Notes: generated from the letters alone by a model not told the origin. A DNA stretch of 64,000 nucleotides from Megalobrama amblycephala (GCF_018812025.1 NC_063054.1:7789082-7853081), one strand, 5' to 3'. Numbered from the stretch's first letter, positions 10,029 to 22,700 are shown. Made by a program: numbers and translations.

Positions 10029-12247
10029 TGCATCCAAACTTTTGAACGGTGTATATGATTTAAAACAAATTTCTGAGTAGGTTTTACGAACATGATCTGG
10101 TTGAATAATACTATTTATCTACAATGTTTGTTGCATATTTACCTGAACGAAAACTCATTTGATCAAAATGAGGCAGTCATGCAATATTCATTTTGCAATA
10201 GTTTTTAATATTATGTCGACTTTTATACTGAGTCTGGAAATTTGGGATGAGATCTGAGGCGAGCATATTGAGCTTTTGAAACCATTAAACCAATTTTCTT
10301 GTCATCTGGTTTTCTAGGTTTGAAGCAGTAATAGGCTCCATCTACATACACAGTTTTTGTGGTTACTTCAGATGTGTCAAAACAACTTACAAGCATTTTT
10401 TTTTTCTTATAGCACACATATACATTTCACCACACTTCTCAAATGGGGTTTCAGTGTAATGCTGTAATAAATCTGATTTTGTTTACTGAATATTTATCAG
10501 TCCTTACTGATATTTTTTATCTTTTCATAGACGTCTGTATATAAAAACACATTTTCCTTGAGTTCTAGTGAGGTTCCCATGAAAACTGTTGTTCCTGTCG
10601 ATTGCATTACTCGTCCACTTTAAGTACACTAGACAAAAAGTATCCTGAGGGAATCAGATCAGTGTTAGTTTTTATTTTGTGTTATTATAGTTTCATTATA
10701 GTTTATTTTTTAGTCATTTCATAATGAGCTTTTGTCATTTTAGTAGTTTTTGTTTATTAAATATTGCTGTTTTGGCATGATTTAGCTAAAACAAGGGAAT
10801 ATCTTTCCCCTGCATGTCATCTGCATATTATAGAATATGCAAATAAACATACATTTAAATTCATGTTGCAGTATTTTAAAAATGGTTTCTGTAAAGAAAC
10901 AGCATTTAACAAGCAATCAAAAACTATAATCCTTGTGTTTTTGTTTATGTATATACCGTGTTAACCATATGATAATATATTACAGGGATAGTTCCCCAAA
11001 AAAGAACTGTTCACCCACATTCTTCGAAATATCTTCTTTTGTGTTCAGCAGAAGAAAGAAACTCATACAGGTGTGAAACAACTTGAGGGTGAGTAAATGA
11101 TGACAGAATCAACTAACATACCTTGTGTTAAAACAAGTCATCATCACAGTCTCAAATTTATGAAATTTAAAACATTTTAAACACTTTAAAATAATCACCA
11201 TAACAACATGTGTCAATTTTTACCAGTTTGATGCATGTTGATGCACTACTTTATATGCCAGCCTTAGGTCACACTGTCTGTTACCATCTGTGGTCTAAGG
11301 GCTACAACATCAGTCTATGAGTATTTGGATCTGATGGAGTCCCTGTTTCCTCACCTCAGGCCCAAACTGTGTTTGAGTCAGTGTTTTGAGGCAGAAAGAC
11401 CCAAATGAAATTTTTCAGCTCTTCAGTGAATGAGGACTAAATATTGCAAGCAATGGAGGCGATTGTGTCCTTAGAGGATAAGAGATTTGCTTCCTTTGAG
11501 ATCTTTGCGTATGTGTGTGGTTTTGATGAAGTCAGACTTTCTCCAGATTTTGTGAATAATTTGGTATCATCACTCTGTTGGTCTTGAGTCGTAGCAGGTT
11601 GGAGGTGGTGTAGTTCTGTTGAGACATTGTGTACAGTCAATATATAACACTATTACCTATTGAAGCTTTTAATGCTCCCAGTCAAAATTTTGAAATCATG
11701 AAGATTTTTTTATTATGTATGGCCACAAATATATTGTGAAATGTTATTATAATTTAAAATAATGGTTTTCTATTTATTTATTTTTTTAATGTATTTTTTC
11801 TTATGCAAAGCTGAATTTTCAGCATCATTACTCCAGCCTACAATGTCACATGACCCTTCAGAAATCATTCTAATATGCTGATTTGATGCTCAAGAAAATA
11901 ATAGCAGCCTTTGAGAGCATAAATGTCTTATAAGAGACTTCTGTCAAAACATTAAAAAATCTTAAGGATTCCAAACTGGCCACATACACACTATAAAGTT
12001 TCAGGAGTGACAACTGCATTTAAATGTGGGAGTGTGTCCCTTAAATTATCGTTCCATGTGTGTACGGAACACGACTCACTCCGATGTAACCATGTCTCGC
12101 GTGTTTGGTATCCTCTATTCTGAACAATGTAATATTACAGTGACAAGACTGTGTTCAGTAATTATAACTGAAGCGCAGACGACGGAGGAGTTTTGTTTTG
12201 TTTATGCTTAAAGGGTACATATCATGAAAATCTGACTTTTTCCATGT
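10029..12247. other. Intergenic DNA with repeat fragments
   Basis: A decayed 'GGGATAGTTC..GAGGGTGAGTAAATGATGACAGAAT' repeat occupies about 10983-11110. A mariner-like fragment with CAGCATCATTACTCCAGCCT occupies about 11670-11970. The plus-strand frame at 10764-10964 and the minus-strand frame at 11437-11640 have no recognised motif. Confidence 0.4.
10223..10393 (-). CDS. Unclassified protein-like open segment, possible terminal exon
   Basis: On the minus strand this frame encodes about 57 residues ending at a TAA stop. They include VDGAYYCFKPRKPDDKK and AQYARLRSHPKF, which look more like real protein than the surrounding noise because charged, aromatic and hydrophobic residues are evenly mixed. 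A possible splice acceptor is the AG at about 10387. The strand is that of the C2orf81-like gene 5.5 kb upstream, so it could be a distant 3' exon. It could equally be a piece of an unknown mobile element. I do not recognise it. Confidence 0.3.
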   Translation of the reverse strand, partial: LVSCFDTSEVTTKTVYVDGAYYCFKPRKPDDKKIGLMVSKAQYARLRSHPKFPDSV

Positions 12248-13213
12248 TTAAAGGTGCCCTAGATTATGTTTTTAAAAGATGTAATATAAGTCTAAGGTGT
12301 CCCCTGAATGTGCTCAAAATACCCCATAGATTTTTTTTTATTAATTTTTTTAACTGCCTATTTTGGGGCATCATTATAAACGCGCCGATTTTATGCTGCG
12401 GCCCCTTTAAATCCCGTGCTCTCCGCCCACAGAGCTCGCGCTTGCCTTGAACAGTGCATAAACAAAGTTTACACAGCTAATATAACCCTCAAAATGGATC
12501 TTTACAAAGTGTTCGTCATGCATGCGGCATGCATGCGTCGGATTATGTGAGTATAGTATACTGTTATATTGTTTACTTCTGATTTTGAATGAGTTTGATA
12601 GTGTTCCGTGGCTAACGGCTAATGCTACACTGTTGGAGAGATTTATAAAGAATGAAGTTGTGTTTATGCATTATACAGACTGCAAGTGTTTAAAAATTAA
12701 AATAGCGACGGCTGTCTTGTCTCCGTGAATACAGTAATAACCGATGGTAACTTTAACCACATTTAACAGTACATTAGCAACATGCTAATGAAACATTTAG
12801 AAAGACAATTTACAAATATCACTAAAAATATCATGTTATCATGGATCATGTCAGTTATTATTGCTCCATCTGCCATTTTTCGCAATTGTTCTTGCTTGCT
12901 TACCTAGTCTGATGATTTGGTTGTGCACATCCAGACGTTAATACTGGCTGCCCTTGTCTAATGCCTTTTATAATGTTGGGAACATGGGCTGGCATATGCA
13001 AATATTGGGGGCGTACACCCCGACTGTTACGTAACAGTCGGTGTTATGTTGAGATTCGCCTGTTCTTCGGAGGTCTTTTAAACAAATGAGATTTATATAA
13101 GAAGGAGGAAACAATGGAGTTTGAGACTCACTGTATGTCATTTCCATGTACTGAACTCTTGTTATTTAACTATGCCAAGATAAATTCAATTTTTCATTCA
13201 AGGGCACCTTTAA
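12248..13213 (+). mobile_element. ~0.97-kb non-autonomous DNA transposon with inverted ends
   Basis: It begins TTAAAGGTGCCCTAGA and ends AGGGCACCTTTAA, so the ends are inverted. The interior holds CCCATAGATTTTTTTTTATT, TTTTGGGGCATCATTATAAA, CGTACACCCCGACTGTTACG and no long coding frame. Related copies are at 9079-10028, 39863-40760 and, inverted, at 14365-15310. It is a MITE-like element dependent on a transposase in trans. Confidence 0.85.
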
Positions 13214-14364
13214 GTGCTTTAATCAGGTCCCTGGTGCATCTACCAACCCAGAAAACGTGAAAAAAGGACAACCCAATAACTTTGTTTTGCCAAGCCTTTT
13301 TTCTGCAAGCATGTGAAAAAATGAGCCGTTCAGATTTCGCTCCCTTTGTGACGTAGGAAGGCGATCTTATTGTAATATTACCACCCCTTACTGCCGTCAT
13401 TTTGTTTTTGCAAACGAAAGCGGTGTGCCAGTTCTAACGCCATGGCAAAAGTTCGAGCAACGCATGCTAACTGTTCTGTCGTTGGCTGCACAGACGAGCA
13501 TAGATCACTATTTAGAACACTATTTTACACCTGCAAGTTGACCCTGGCAAGCTCGATTGCTAAAAAAAGGAGCGTTTCTGTCTGAGCGATATTTTGGAAA
13601 AAAATATTAGACCATTCACAGCATTTGATAGCAATCATAAACGTTAGCCTGGTGTGTATGGCACTGTTTGGCAAACAGGTACACTATGTATAGTGGGTGT
13701 CCATACAGGTTTTGCACAAAAGTTTAACATGACGGCACATGCTAGTCGATGAGTTGAATCAACTCTACAGCAACTACATAAATGTATCCACTAACCATTC
13801 AGAAACATCCAGTTTCATTCTAAAAGTCTCTCCATCAGTGTCTGACTCCAGTTTGAACAATGTAAGGCTGAACACCGTTACTGACAATCCTCATTTTGGC
13901 TGCGTGAGATTCTCCAGCTTTGTTGAGCAACTGAAGCGCGAGCTGTTAAAGTGCCGCCCTTTTCTGGAAAGGGGGCGGGGAGCAGAAGCTCATTTGCATT
14001 TAAAAGGACACACACAAAAACTGTGTGTTTTTGCTCACACCCAAATAGGGGCAAATTTGACAAGCTATAATAAATGATCTGTGGGTATTTTGAGCTGAAA
14101 CTTCACAGACATATTCTGGGGACACCAGACACCAATATTACATCTTGTAAAAAGAGGCATAATAGGTCCCATTTAAAGGCTGCTTCACAAGAGCATACTC
14201 TTGCAGTGTTGCCATGTCCACTTATTATATGCATTTTGGTGGTTGTTGTTTAAGCTTGGCTCATATAGCGATCGAGTTTATAGAGTTATTAAAGTGAGCA
14301 GGTACAGGTTGCGATATTTTGGTCTTATTTTCAGCATAAAGCATTTCCATTTATTTTGGGTTTT
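13214..14364. other. Repeat-derived spacer between two inverted element copies
   Basis: No gene is recognised. 13920-14175 carries a diverged copy of the repeat seen at 3016 and 27255: GAGCAGAAGCTCATTTGCAT, then GGTATTTTGAGCTGAAACTT. A stretch at 13400-13600 is less repetitive but has no protein that I recognise. Confidence 0.4.
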
Positions 14365-15310
14365 TTAAAGGTGCCCTAGAATTAAAAATTGAATTTACTT
14401 GGCATAGTTAAACAACAAGAGTTCAGTACATGGAAATGACATACAGTGAGTCTCAAACACCATTGTTTCCTCCTTCTTATGTAAATCTAATTTGTTTCCG
14501 AAGAACAGGCGAATCTTAACATAATACCGTCTGTTACGGTCGGGATCATTAATATGTACGCCCCCAATATTTGCATATGCCAGCTCATGTTCAAGGCATT
14601 ACACAAGGGCAGGATGTCTGGATGTGCACAGCTGAATCATCAGACTAGGTAAGCAAGCAAGAACAATAGCGAAAAATAGCAGATGGAGCAATAATAACTG
14701 ACATGATCCATGATAACATGATATTTTTAGTGATATTTGTAAATTGCCTTTCTAAATGTTTCGTTAGCATGTTGCTAATGTACTGTTAAATGTGGTTACC
14801 ATCGTTTCTTAATGTATTCACGGAGACAAGATTGTCGTTATTTTCATTTTTTTAAACACTTGCAGTCTGTATAATTCATGAACACAACTTCATTCTTTAT
14901 AAATCTCTCCAACAGTGTGTAATGTTAGCTTTAGCCACGGAGCACTATCAAACTCATTCAGAATCAGAAACTCATTCAGAAAACATCCAAATAAACACTG
15001 TACTTACGCGATTAGACATGCTGCATGACGAAGACTTTGTAAATATCCATTTTGAGGGTTATATTAGCTGTATGAACTTTGTTTATGCTGTTTAAGGCAA
15101 GCGCGAGCTCCGGGGGCGTGGAGCACGAGATTTACAGGGGCCGCGCAGCCTGAATCGGCGCATATTTAATGATGCCCCAAAATAGGCAGTTAAAAAAATT
15201 AATTTAAAAAAATCTATGGGGTATTTTGAGCTGAAACTTCACAGACACATTCAGGGGACACCTTAGACTTATATTACATCTTTTAAAAAGACGTTCTACA
15301 GCACCTTTAA
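14365..15310 (-). mobile_element. Inverted copy of the ~0.95-kb element
   Basis: This reads as the reverse complement of 12248-13213. It begins TTAAAGGTGCCCTAGAATTA and ends CAGCACCTTTAA, with the internal blocks (GATGCCCCAAAATAGGCAGT, AGCAATAATAACTGACATGA) in reverse order. Confidence 0.82.
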
Positions 15311-15944
15311 TAGACTTTTTGTTTTCCGCCGATTTGCTTGCAAGATCTGGTAACACGAATGTCAGGCTCATACATCTTTCCCTGTGATTTCTTGCACAGC
15401 ATATACAGACGAAGATACATCTCTAATGCACATTAAAATACATACTTTAACAAGCATCAGAGATGTATCTGTCATCAGTCATTAACAAGAAGTTGTTCGG
15501 TTCGGTTCCGTACACACTGCGTAGAATTTTTAAAATGCGGTTGTCACTACCTGCATTTTTTGGGAGTTAATTCGGTTGTAGAATGTGGTTGTCGCTTCCA
15601 TAATTTACTGAACTGTGTGTGTACAGAACTAGATTAAGCACTAAAAGGTGAACTGACAATTGAAAGTGTGTGCAGTGTGTGTGCAAGGCCAGTTGTTGCA
15701 TGGTATTGTGTATGTTTAGCTTATATAAGATATGAAATTAATTATTGCATATTATTATAATTCTGAATAAGTATTTAATATCTAGGTTAACAAAGGGCAA
15801 TTTGTGAGTAAGAGGATCTTGAGTCAGATGCAACAACCCTTTGTCTGGTCAACTAGTCTTTTCAATTCAGGCTGTTTTGGATGACACATTTTCATTACAA
15901 ACAAGGATTTTCACCTCCCCAACCCCCAAACACCCACATCTCAC
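15311..15944. other. Sequence 3' of the C2orf81-like exons, no further exon recognised
   Basis: I find no exon that continues the C2orf81-like reading frame here. The stretch around 15360-15480 contains a weak inverted motif (catctctaatg / agagatgtatc). Confidence 0.35.
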
Positions 15945-17089
15945 CTTCTCATTCCTGCAGTAAAGCACTGTGCTATTGCTGAGCAGCATGCAAAACAGGA
16001 ACACATCCCTCAGCCCAAGAATCAATAGCACAAGGCTGAGGTTCTGGGTCCTCTTGCCAAAAGGGTTCATGTTCTGGATCATCCCCCTCATCTCTCATCA
16101 GCAGAAGACATTCTATCGTCTCCACCAGGTTGTTTTGTGCCCACCAAACTGAGAAGGGTATCAACTGGAGGGTAGGAAGTTTGTGTATGAGTTAAATGAA
16201 TGCCTCATAAAACCTTTTCTTTGCAAGTAAGCTATATATTCACATACAGTAAGCATATAGACCTTAATCAGGGTAGATGCCATATTGAATTTTACGCAGA
16301 TGAAAACGAGGCTATGAGAGACATACTTTCAATCTTTAAAATGGCATGCACTGCATGTATAAAGGTCCTAGATCACATGTCATTTTCAAAACTTTTATGG
16401 AGTTATGTTTACTGGAAACACGTTTCATCAGCTGAACAATTATTAGGTTGTTAAACAACAGTGTAATCCATTAAACACAACCATAAACAGTCTATAAACA
16501 ATGCAAAACATAGGAAATAAAAGAATAGAGTAGGAATATATGACACATAGATCTTACAACCACTCCTTGATTTAGTCTCATTTGCATTCCTGACAAAATT
16601 AAACATGGTGTTACCCTGAGTAAGGTCTATATATATATATGCATAAATCATTGTTCTGTAATATTATCTCAGTGATACTTAAATGGAGACACTGTCTGAA
16701 TGATTACATTTTGTACACTTATATGTTTATCATGGCATAACCCATCCTAAATAAAACAGCCAAAACTTGCATACCAGTATGGAATGAATTTTTGCAAAGC
16801 AAATCCTATATAAAAAGACATATTAACATTAATTGAATTTTCAGCTCACCTGACTTTTTAGATACACCTGATAACATCTGTCCATTACTCGTTCCATTAG
16901 TTCTGCTATAATGTCCACCACCACCTCCTCACCCTCCTCCTTGGTGAGCATGCTGGTCCAGGTGGACTCGGTCAGGAGGCCCGGTACAATGTCCACGGTC
17001 TCAATGGGCTGGACGAGCGGAGCAGCACTAACTGGGACGGAATCAGTGCGGCTTTTATCGGCCCGTGATTTGGCAGCTGAGCGACGCAT
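15945..17089 (-). CDS. c2orf81: C2orf81-like gene, two coding exons, frame stopped early
   Basis: Two minus-strand exons join in phase 0. Exon 17102-16850 starts at an acceptor (TTTTGCCAG), has its first ATG at 17089 and ends CAG|GTGAGC, giving 80 residues. Exon 16164-15945 follows a CTCCAG acceptor and ends AAG|GTGAGA. The deduced protein has VDIVPGLLTEST, KEEGEEVVVDIIAEL, ERVMDRCYQVYL and DSWAEGCVPVLHA, which match what I recall of the N-terminal domain of vertebrate C2orf81, a family without an established function. After VLHAAQQ the frame meets TAG at 15975-15973, about 30 bases before the donor, giving only 143 residues; mammalian members are several hundred residues. Either the gene is degraded, an unusual exon end is used, or the fish protein is short. 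Confidence 0.75.
16165..16849 (-). other. Intron of the C2orf81-like gene
   Basis: It is bounded on the minus strand by GTGAGC (donor at 16849) and CTCCAG (acceptor at 16165-16166), 685 bp. It contains a short (TA)n tract near 16629 and no recognised coding sequence. Confidence 0.7.
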
Positions 17090-17233
17090 GGTTTTCACTT
17101 CTCTGGCAAAAATAAAATAAAATTAAAATAACTAGGGCCAGAGGGAGAGCAACAGGACACCAAAAATTCAGTCTTGGTTTGCTTTTGGAGCATGCATCAA
17201 TGCAGCACAATGTAGAATAATCAAAAGGATAAA

Positions 17234-17599
17234 TTAAAGGGATAGTTCACCCAAAAATGAAAATTTGATGTTTATCTGCTTAATGTCATGCATGCACTCA
17301 AGGCAGTTGGACATAGTGGTGTATTATTTCTCGAACAAACCGATCATTTCATGTCTTAGGACATCAATGTGTCGTCACGAGCCGCAGGGTTTAATTTGGA
17401 TTTGTCTGTGCATGTTTTTTTTACTCTCATAGATTTTGTTACCATTGCCATGCATTATACGACTGACAGACCGCAACGGTTGGAGTTAAAAATCATCATT
17501 TGTGTTCTACTGAAGAAACAAAGTCATCTACATCTTGGATGCCCTGGGGGTAAGCAGATAAATATTAAATTTTCATTTTTGGGTGAACTATCCCTTTAA
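17234..17599. mobile_element. Foldback element with TTAAAGGGATAGTTCACCCA ends
   Basis: It starts TTAAAGGGATAGTTCACCCA and ends TGGGTGAACTATCCCTTTAA, a perfect inverted terminal match. Inverted arms continue inward (ATTTGATGTTTATCTGCTTA against TAAGCAGATAAATATTAAAT). No transposase. Confidence 0.9.
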
Positions 17600-19177
17600 G
17601 GATTAGTTAATAGTTGTCACATGCAGAAGTTGTCAGAAAAATCTCAGTTGCTATAAAGTTTTAAGTCAAAATAGAATTATTCAAATGTTTGTTTTCTCTA
17701 TTAGTGAGGCTGTGTAGAGTGTCTGAATTCAGAATACTAGTACACAACTCTTACTACGCGTGCCATATAAATTACATGGGTGAAAAGGGTAAGAGTACTA
17801 TGCTAGTATGCTGTTTTCACCAATGCTGCATCCGAAATTGAATACTTCCCTACTATATAGTATGCAACAGTATTTGAAAAGAGTAGTATGTCTGAATACA
17901 TATTCGAGAAACTGTATAGGCGAAAAGTCCCCGGATTACCTACTTCCGCAGAGATTCTGAAGAGCGCATTCGATGGACACTTCACTATCCATGGGAGAGG
18001 ATTTATGCATGGAAGTGAAGCGACGCAACTGATGCTGGTAGGTCATGTGTACTACCTATATTCATACTATATAGAACATACTTTTTTAACTGTTGCGAAT
18101 TAAATTCAAATGTAGTACCTACTCAGACAGTATTTTGGATGCAGGGCAACAATACTTATAAACTTATCAAACTTATTTATCAGAGATAAGAATAATTTAA
18201 TTTGCCCCTCAAAAATGGCCATATCACCCCTTATGAAAAAGTACACTCTAGCATACTTTTGAAAAAAAAATATATATAGCTGAAGTGTGAACTAAATTTA
18301 ATATTTTGGACATGAAATTTAATTGTAGTTTAAAATAAATTAAATGCAATTAGTTTGACTGACATGTTTATATGTAATTTCATAATTACTTCTATGGTCC
18401 TTGAAATATGGTTAAAGTGTACTGCCACATGTAAGTATTTATGGTAAACTAAAATATACTTTAATTTATACCATGGTCTGTCTGAATACTTGATTCAGAT
18501 TGGCTGGAAGGTGTGTGTTCTTTGCCTCCTTGTCATGAATTAAAATTGTGTAATGCACACACTGATCTATATATGTGACTGGAATGCTAAATTTCATTAT
18601 AGATCAGTGAATGCACACCTAGCCGTAGATTATCCATTATAATTTCTATTGAAACTTAAATATCATGTATGTACATATTTGTAGGCTATATGTGAAATTA
18701 CTAATTACACATTTGTAATGATGAAGTTGCAATTTAGTACCTTTAACACATTAACTTTAAATATAATATCAAATAACACATTACAGTAAAAAATTATAAT
18801 TAAGTACTTTAACGTTACATGTTCTTAAGTAACGTTACGTTAGTCAACACATCCATGACAAAACATTATTAAAACAATGATTTATGCATGTATTTGAATG
18901 AAAATGCACTTTTTAAAAGTATATTAAAGTTAAAAAACAGTAATGAAAATGTACTCTCTTTAAGTACGCATTATTATCTGCAGGTGCAGTTTTTTTTAAG
19001 AATACTGTTTTGAATATTTGAAGTACACTGCAAGTGCACATTCATTTTCACAAGGGACGCTTCTAAAGTTATACAATTGAACTAATGACGGAATTTGAAA
19101 CATTTTTTAAACATTATTTTCACCATTAAGCACTCGACACATTAAAGAAGACGCTACATTTAAAACCTTAACGTTAC
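17600..19177. other. AT-rich DNA upstream of the C2orf81-like coding exons
   Basis: No coding exon is recognised. 17700-18130 contains a repeat-like stretch with inverted 'tagtatg' and 'actactat' motifs. The rest is AT-rich and probably lies in the first intron of the C2orf81-like gene if that gene starts at the shared promoter. Confidence 0.35.
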
Positions 19178-19360
19178 CTGTGTATCTGTTATTGACCTCG
19201 GATCCTGGTTGCTAAGCAGCCAGGCGCTTCTGAAGATGACGACACCGGAAACGACGAGAGACTGTCACTGCAGCCGTATGTTACAGCAATTTCAGAACAG
19301 CAGTACTAGGCCAGCGGTCTCCGGGAAGAGTTTTACAGCCGAGCTAAGTAACACATAATT
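19178..19360. promoter_or_regulatory. Candidate bidirectional promoter and 5' untranslated exons
   Basis: This is a relatively GC-rich island between the minus-strand C2orf81-like gene and the plus-strand KDZ-like gene. On the minus strand a donor-like CACAG|GTAACG at about 19178 would end a non-coding first exon. On the plus strand the start codon and a strong donor follow at 19361-19376. Possible sites are an ETS-like CCGGAA near 19245 and a GTTGCTAAGCAGCC motif (about 19208) resembling part of an RFX X-box. I see no TATA box. The placement is inference. Confidence 0.45.
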
Positions 19361-19375
19361 ATGGCGGAGAACACG
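19361..19375 (+). CDS. KDZ-like gene, exon 1 (start exon, 5 codons)
   Basis: ATGGCGGAGAACACG encodes MAENT and is followed by the strong donor GTAAGT. It ends in phase 0, which agrees with exon 2 3.3 kb downstream. It is the only short exon here with a good donor and a matching phase, and family members also begin with a few residues before the first Cys cluster. An alternative first exon cannot be excluded. Confidence 0.65.
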
Positions 19376-19669
19376 GTAAGTTCGCGTTTTTGTAATGTTT
19401 TATTTATTTTAATATTATCGCTGAACACACACACTTTTGGTGCACGCTCGACTTCCGCTTGAAAAGGCGGTCTGGAGTCTGCAGTGCCATGTTGGTTTGA
19501 ACGCGACCAGTGCGAAATTAAGGAAGTGAATCCTTCTTGATTACATTTAACTTGTATCGTTACAAGCTCTCTGTCGCAATTATTTAAGTAAAATATATTT
19601 TTCCAAAGCTTATTGACTCCGAATGGCCTTCTGAATTCTTCCTATCACTTAAAATGCAAATGTACGGGC

Positions 19670-19704
<35 letters not shown>

Positions 19705-22700
19705 TGTGTGTGTAAAGTTCTGCAAATAAACAAAGTAACGAAATTAATAAAACATCTGTCATGATTTACTCAGCCTCATGTCATTACAAACCTATAAAAC
19801 GTTCTTCAAAACACAAATGAAGATGTCTTTAATGAAACCTGAGGGATTTTTGTCCCTCCATTCAAAGTCCATTTCTCCAAAATCCAATTTTGATGCTTCA
19901 AAAAGTTCATAAAGAGATTGCAAAAGTAGCTTTATATGATGAACAGATTTAATTAAGAATTTAATCACATATTGATCAACACACATACATAGAGCACATC
20001 AAATATGCATGTGCTGGAGAACCAATGAGCAGAGTTCCCACGGGTCATGGGATTTCTGGAATATCATAGAATTTTAAAAGGTCTATTCCAGACATTGAAA
20101 GTCAGGGAATTTTATATATATTTTTTTGTCCAAGTCATGGAATTTCAGGGATTTCCATTTATCAAAATGTAATCTTTCTATACCATTTTTTTTTATTATT
20201 GCGTTGTCGTGCATTTTGCATATTGTTATTTTAATTCTAATTTTCAGCAGCATTTTGTTCCCTTCCCACTCGTCAACTGGCAATCACTTAAGTCAAATGC
20301 AGTCACCTGTACCTGTTAACTATGGCAAACATGCCAGGAAAATGTAATTTCAAGAGCTTTGGCTACAAAATGACCACTTCAAAGACTGTCCTAACCAGCC
20401 GTGACACAACAAAGGATTCTATTTTTGAAATGGTTTCTATATTTCTGGTATTTTGCAGCTAATAGTTCAGGGCCCCGTTTCAGAAAGGAGGTTAAGTGGA
20501 AACCATAGTAACTTAACCTGCTCCCGACCAGGGGTGAGTTTCCCGAAAGCATCGTTGGTGAACCATGGTCGTAAGTGAACCTACGACGGAACTTGCGACC
20601 ATAGTTCGCTTTGGGAAACGCACCCCAGGTTAGGTTCACAGAGTTTCTTCGGTAAACCCAGAGTTTCCTTCGGTCTCCTCCCCTTTTTTAAAGTGCAAGT
20701 GATGTTTAAATAGTTCACACATTCATTCACACTGCAAAAATGCTTTTCGTACTGAGTATTTTTTGTCCTATTTCAAGTACAAATATCTAAAAATTCTTAA
20801 ATCAAGATGGATTTTGCATATAAGAAAATTATATAAGATATTTAGTCTTGTTTCCTAGGGGGATCTAAATTAAGTGCATTTTACTTAAGTAAAATTATCA
20901 ATATCTGCCAGTGTGATAATAAAAATAATCTTAATGCAAAACGAATTATTCGGAGTGTCTATTACTAAGTGCAAATTTACAGTAGCTCCGCCCACAAATG
21001 TCAGACCAGGTTACAATTGTCGTACTCTCGAATTAAACTTACATTGACTCAGAAGTGTCTAGACGTCCTTTTGTCATGTGCTGTTGCCATGGTGAATCGT
21101 AATATAGGAGCTCCATTGCTGATGGCTTTTCATAGTCGTGGTGCACGCGCTTAACTCCAATTCAACCTACTCAGAGTCGATTGAACTAACTCAATTCAAC
21201 TGTTCTGAAACTGAAAACTCAGAGTTTCCCATCTCAGAGTAAGTCAACTCAGAGTTCAAGTTTTAACTCAGAGTTGGTTGAACCTCCTTATTGAAACGGG
21301 CCCCAGGTCATAGAGAGGGAACAGGGACATAAATGCACAATGAAAAGTATTTATTGCTTACAGTTTGAACGTTTGTTTAATTTAATTTATATTATCCATT
21401 GTTGCTCTCATAGTGGCTATTAAAGTCATGCAAAATTATATTCAAGCTCAAAGTGTATTAAGATTGTCAGTCACTGAGTATGTATTTTGAATAATGTTTT
21501 ATGGTTTAATTTTGTTTACTTTAATTTTGTTTGATTTTCGTGTTTAGCTGCGAACAGAGCCCGCCCGCACTCTGTTATGATTGGCTGTGATTTGTGATTG
21601 ACTTTGGCGTCTTGTAGCTTTATCATGTCTGGTTAGGACCTTAGGACACGGTAAGCTTAAAAAAAACAGTAAGCCGCCTTTTCACTGCACACGATATTAG
21701 GATACGACTGTCGCATTTGGCCCTATAGTGGCAGTCGCACAGGATTTTCAATTTGGTCATGCGTTGCCGTTACCGTTGTTTATTCACCATGGTAGAATGA
21801 ATAAATATGAATAAATTGATATATACACATTGGATAAATTATCAACATTACTTCTGAAGGAAAAATATTATGGGTTTTCATACATATATATTAATATAAT
21901 TCCAGGAATTATTAAATAATTATTTCAGATTATTTCATTTATAATCATAACCATTTTACAGAAATAGCCTAGTGTCAAACAGACTAAGATGGTCTGCAAA
22001 AACTAAATGTGAAGAAATAAAAAGACTGAATGATGAACTTGATGACAAACATAAAATCTTCTAGAGCGTTTTACCCCTGAAAGCATAAAAACTATAAATT
22101 AATTTCTGTAGAAATAGTACAGAAGTGCATTTAACAGGTAAAAGCGCAAAAAAAAAAAAAAGGTTACTTGTGTATGAGATTTTAACTTAGTTTTGTACTA
22201 AAAATGTTTGTGAACAAGTAAACAAAGCTTGCAAATGGATGGTTTTAAAATACTGTCTATGGCTGATTTTTGTCAGCTCAGTGCTTAGCACAACAGCGGC
22301 CTGTTTTCCCGTTCATTATAGGTCATTCAGCTTTTTAGTCAGTGAAAGTCAGGGAATTTGACATTTGACTTAGAGTGGGAACCCTGAATGAGGATTGTTC
22401 TTGCTTGTGACAAGCCATGTTTTAACTTCATCAAGAAGTTAAATCTGTTCATCACTTTTTCAATGTCTTTATTAGAAGTGTCAGTTTTGGTTACATAGAC
22501 TTTCAATGGTGGGACAGAAATCTCATTAAAAATATCTTCATTTGTGATTTGAAGATGAATGAAAGCCTAATGGGTTTGGAATGTGTATGACCAAGTAAAT
22601 AAACACAAAATTTGGGGGTTTAATGCATACTCTAGGCAGTGCCTGGTTGAAAACCTATGTCGTCTTAACTATGTTTTTTCTTGTCTTTGCAGAGACATAT

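Larger units (their letters stand above)
19757..22600. other. Intron 1 interior with a split inverted repeat
   Basis: 19757-19990 (CATGATTTACTCAGCCTCAT .. TTGATCAACACA) and 22410-22600 form diverged inverted arms. An example is GATGAACAGATTTAATTAAG against AAGTTAAATCTGTTCATCAC. Between them lie a nested element (20468-21306) and AT-rich filler. A (TC)n(TG)n microsatellite precedes at 19672-19713. Confidence 0.5.

Noticed and set aside
11437..11640. Minus-strand frame considered as an internal C2orf81 exon
   Set aside because: No family motif, several frames on the same strand are open to similar extents, and acceptor and donor choices do not give consistent phases.
16841..17098. Start of the C2orf81-like protein at 17098
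   Set aside because: The codon there is GTG, directly after the splice acceptor; the first ATG in frame is at 17089 and is the better eukaryotic start.
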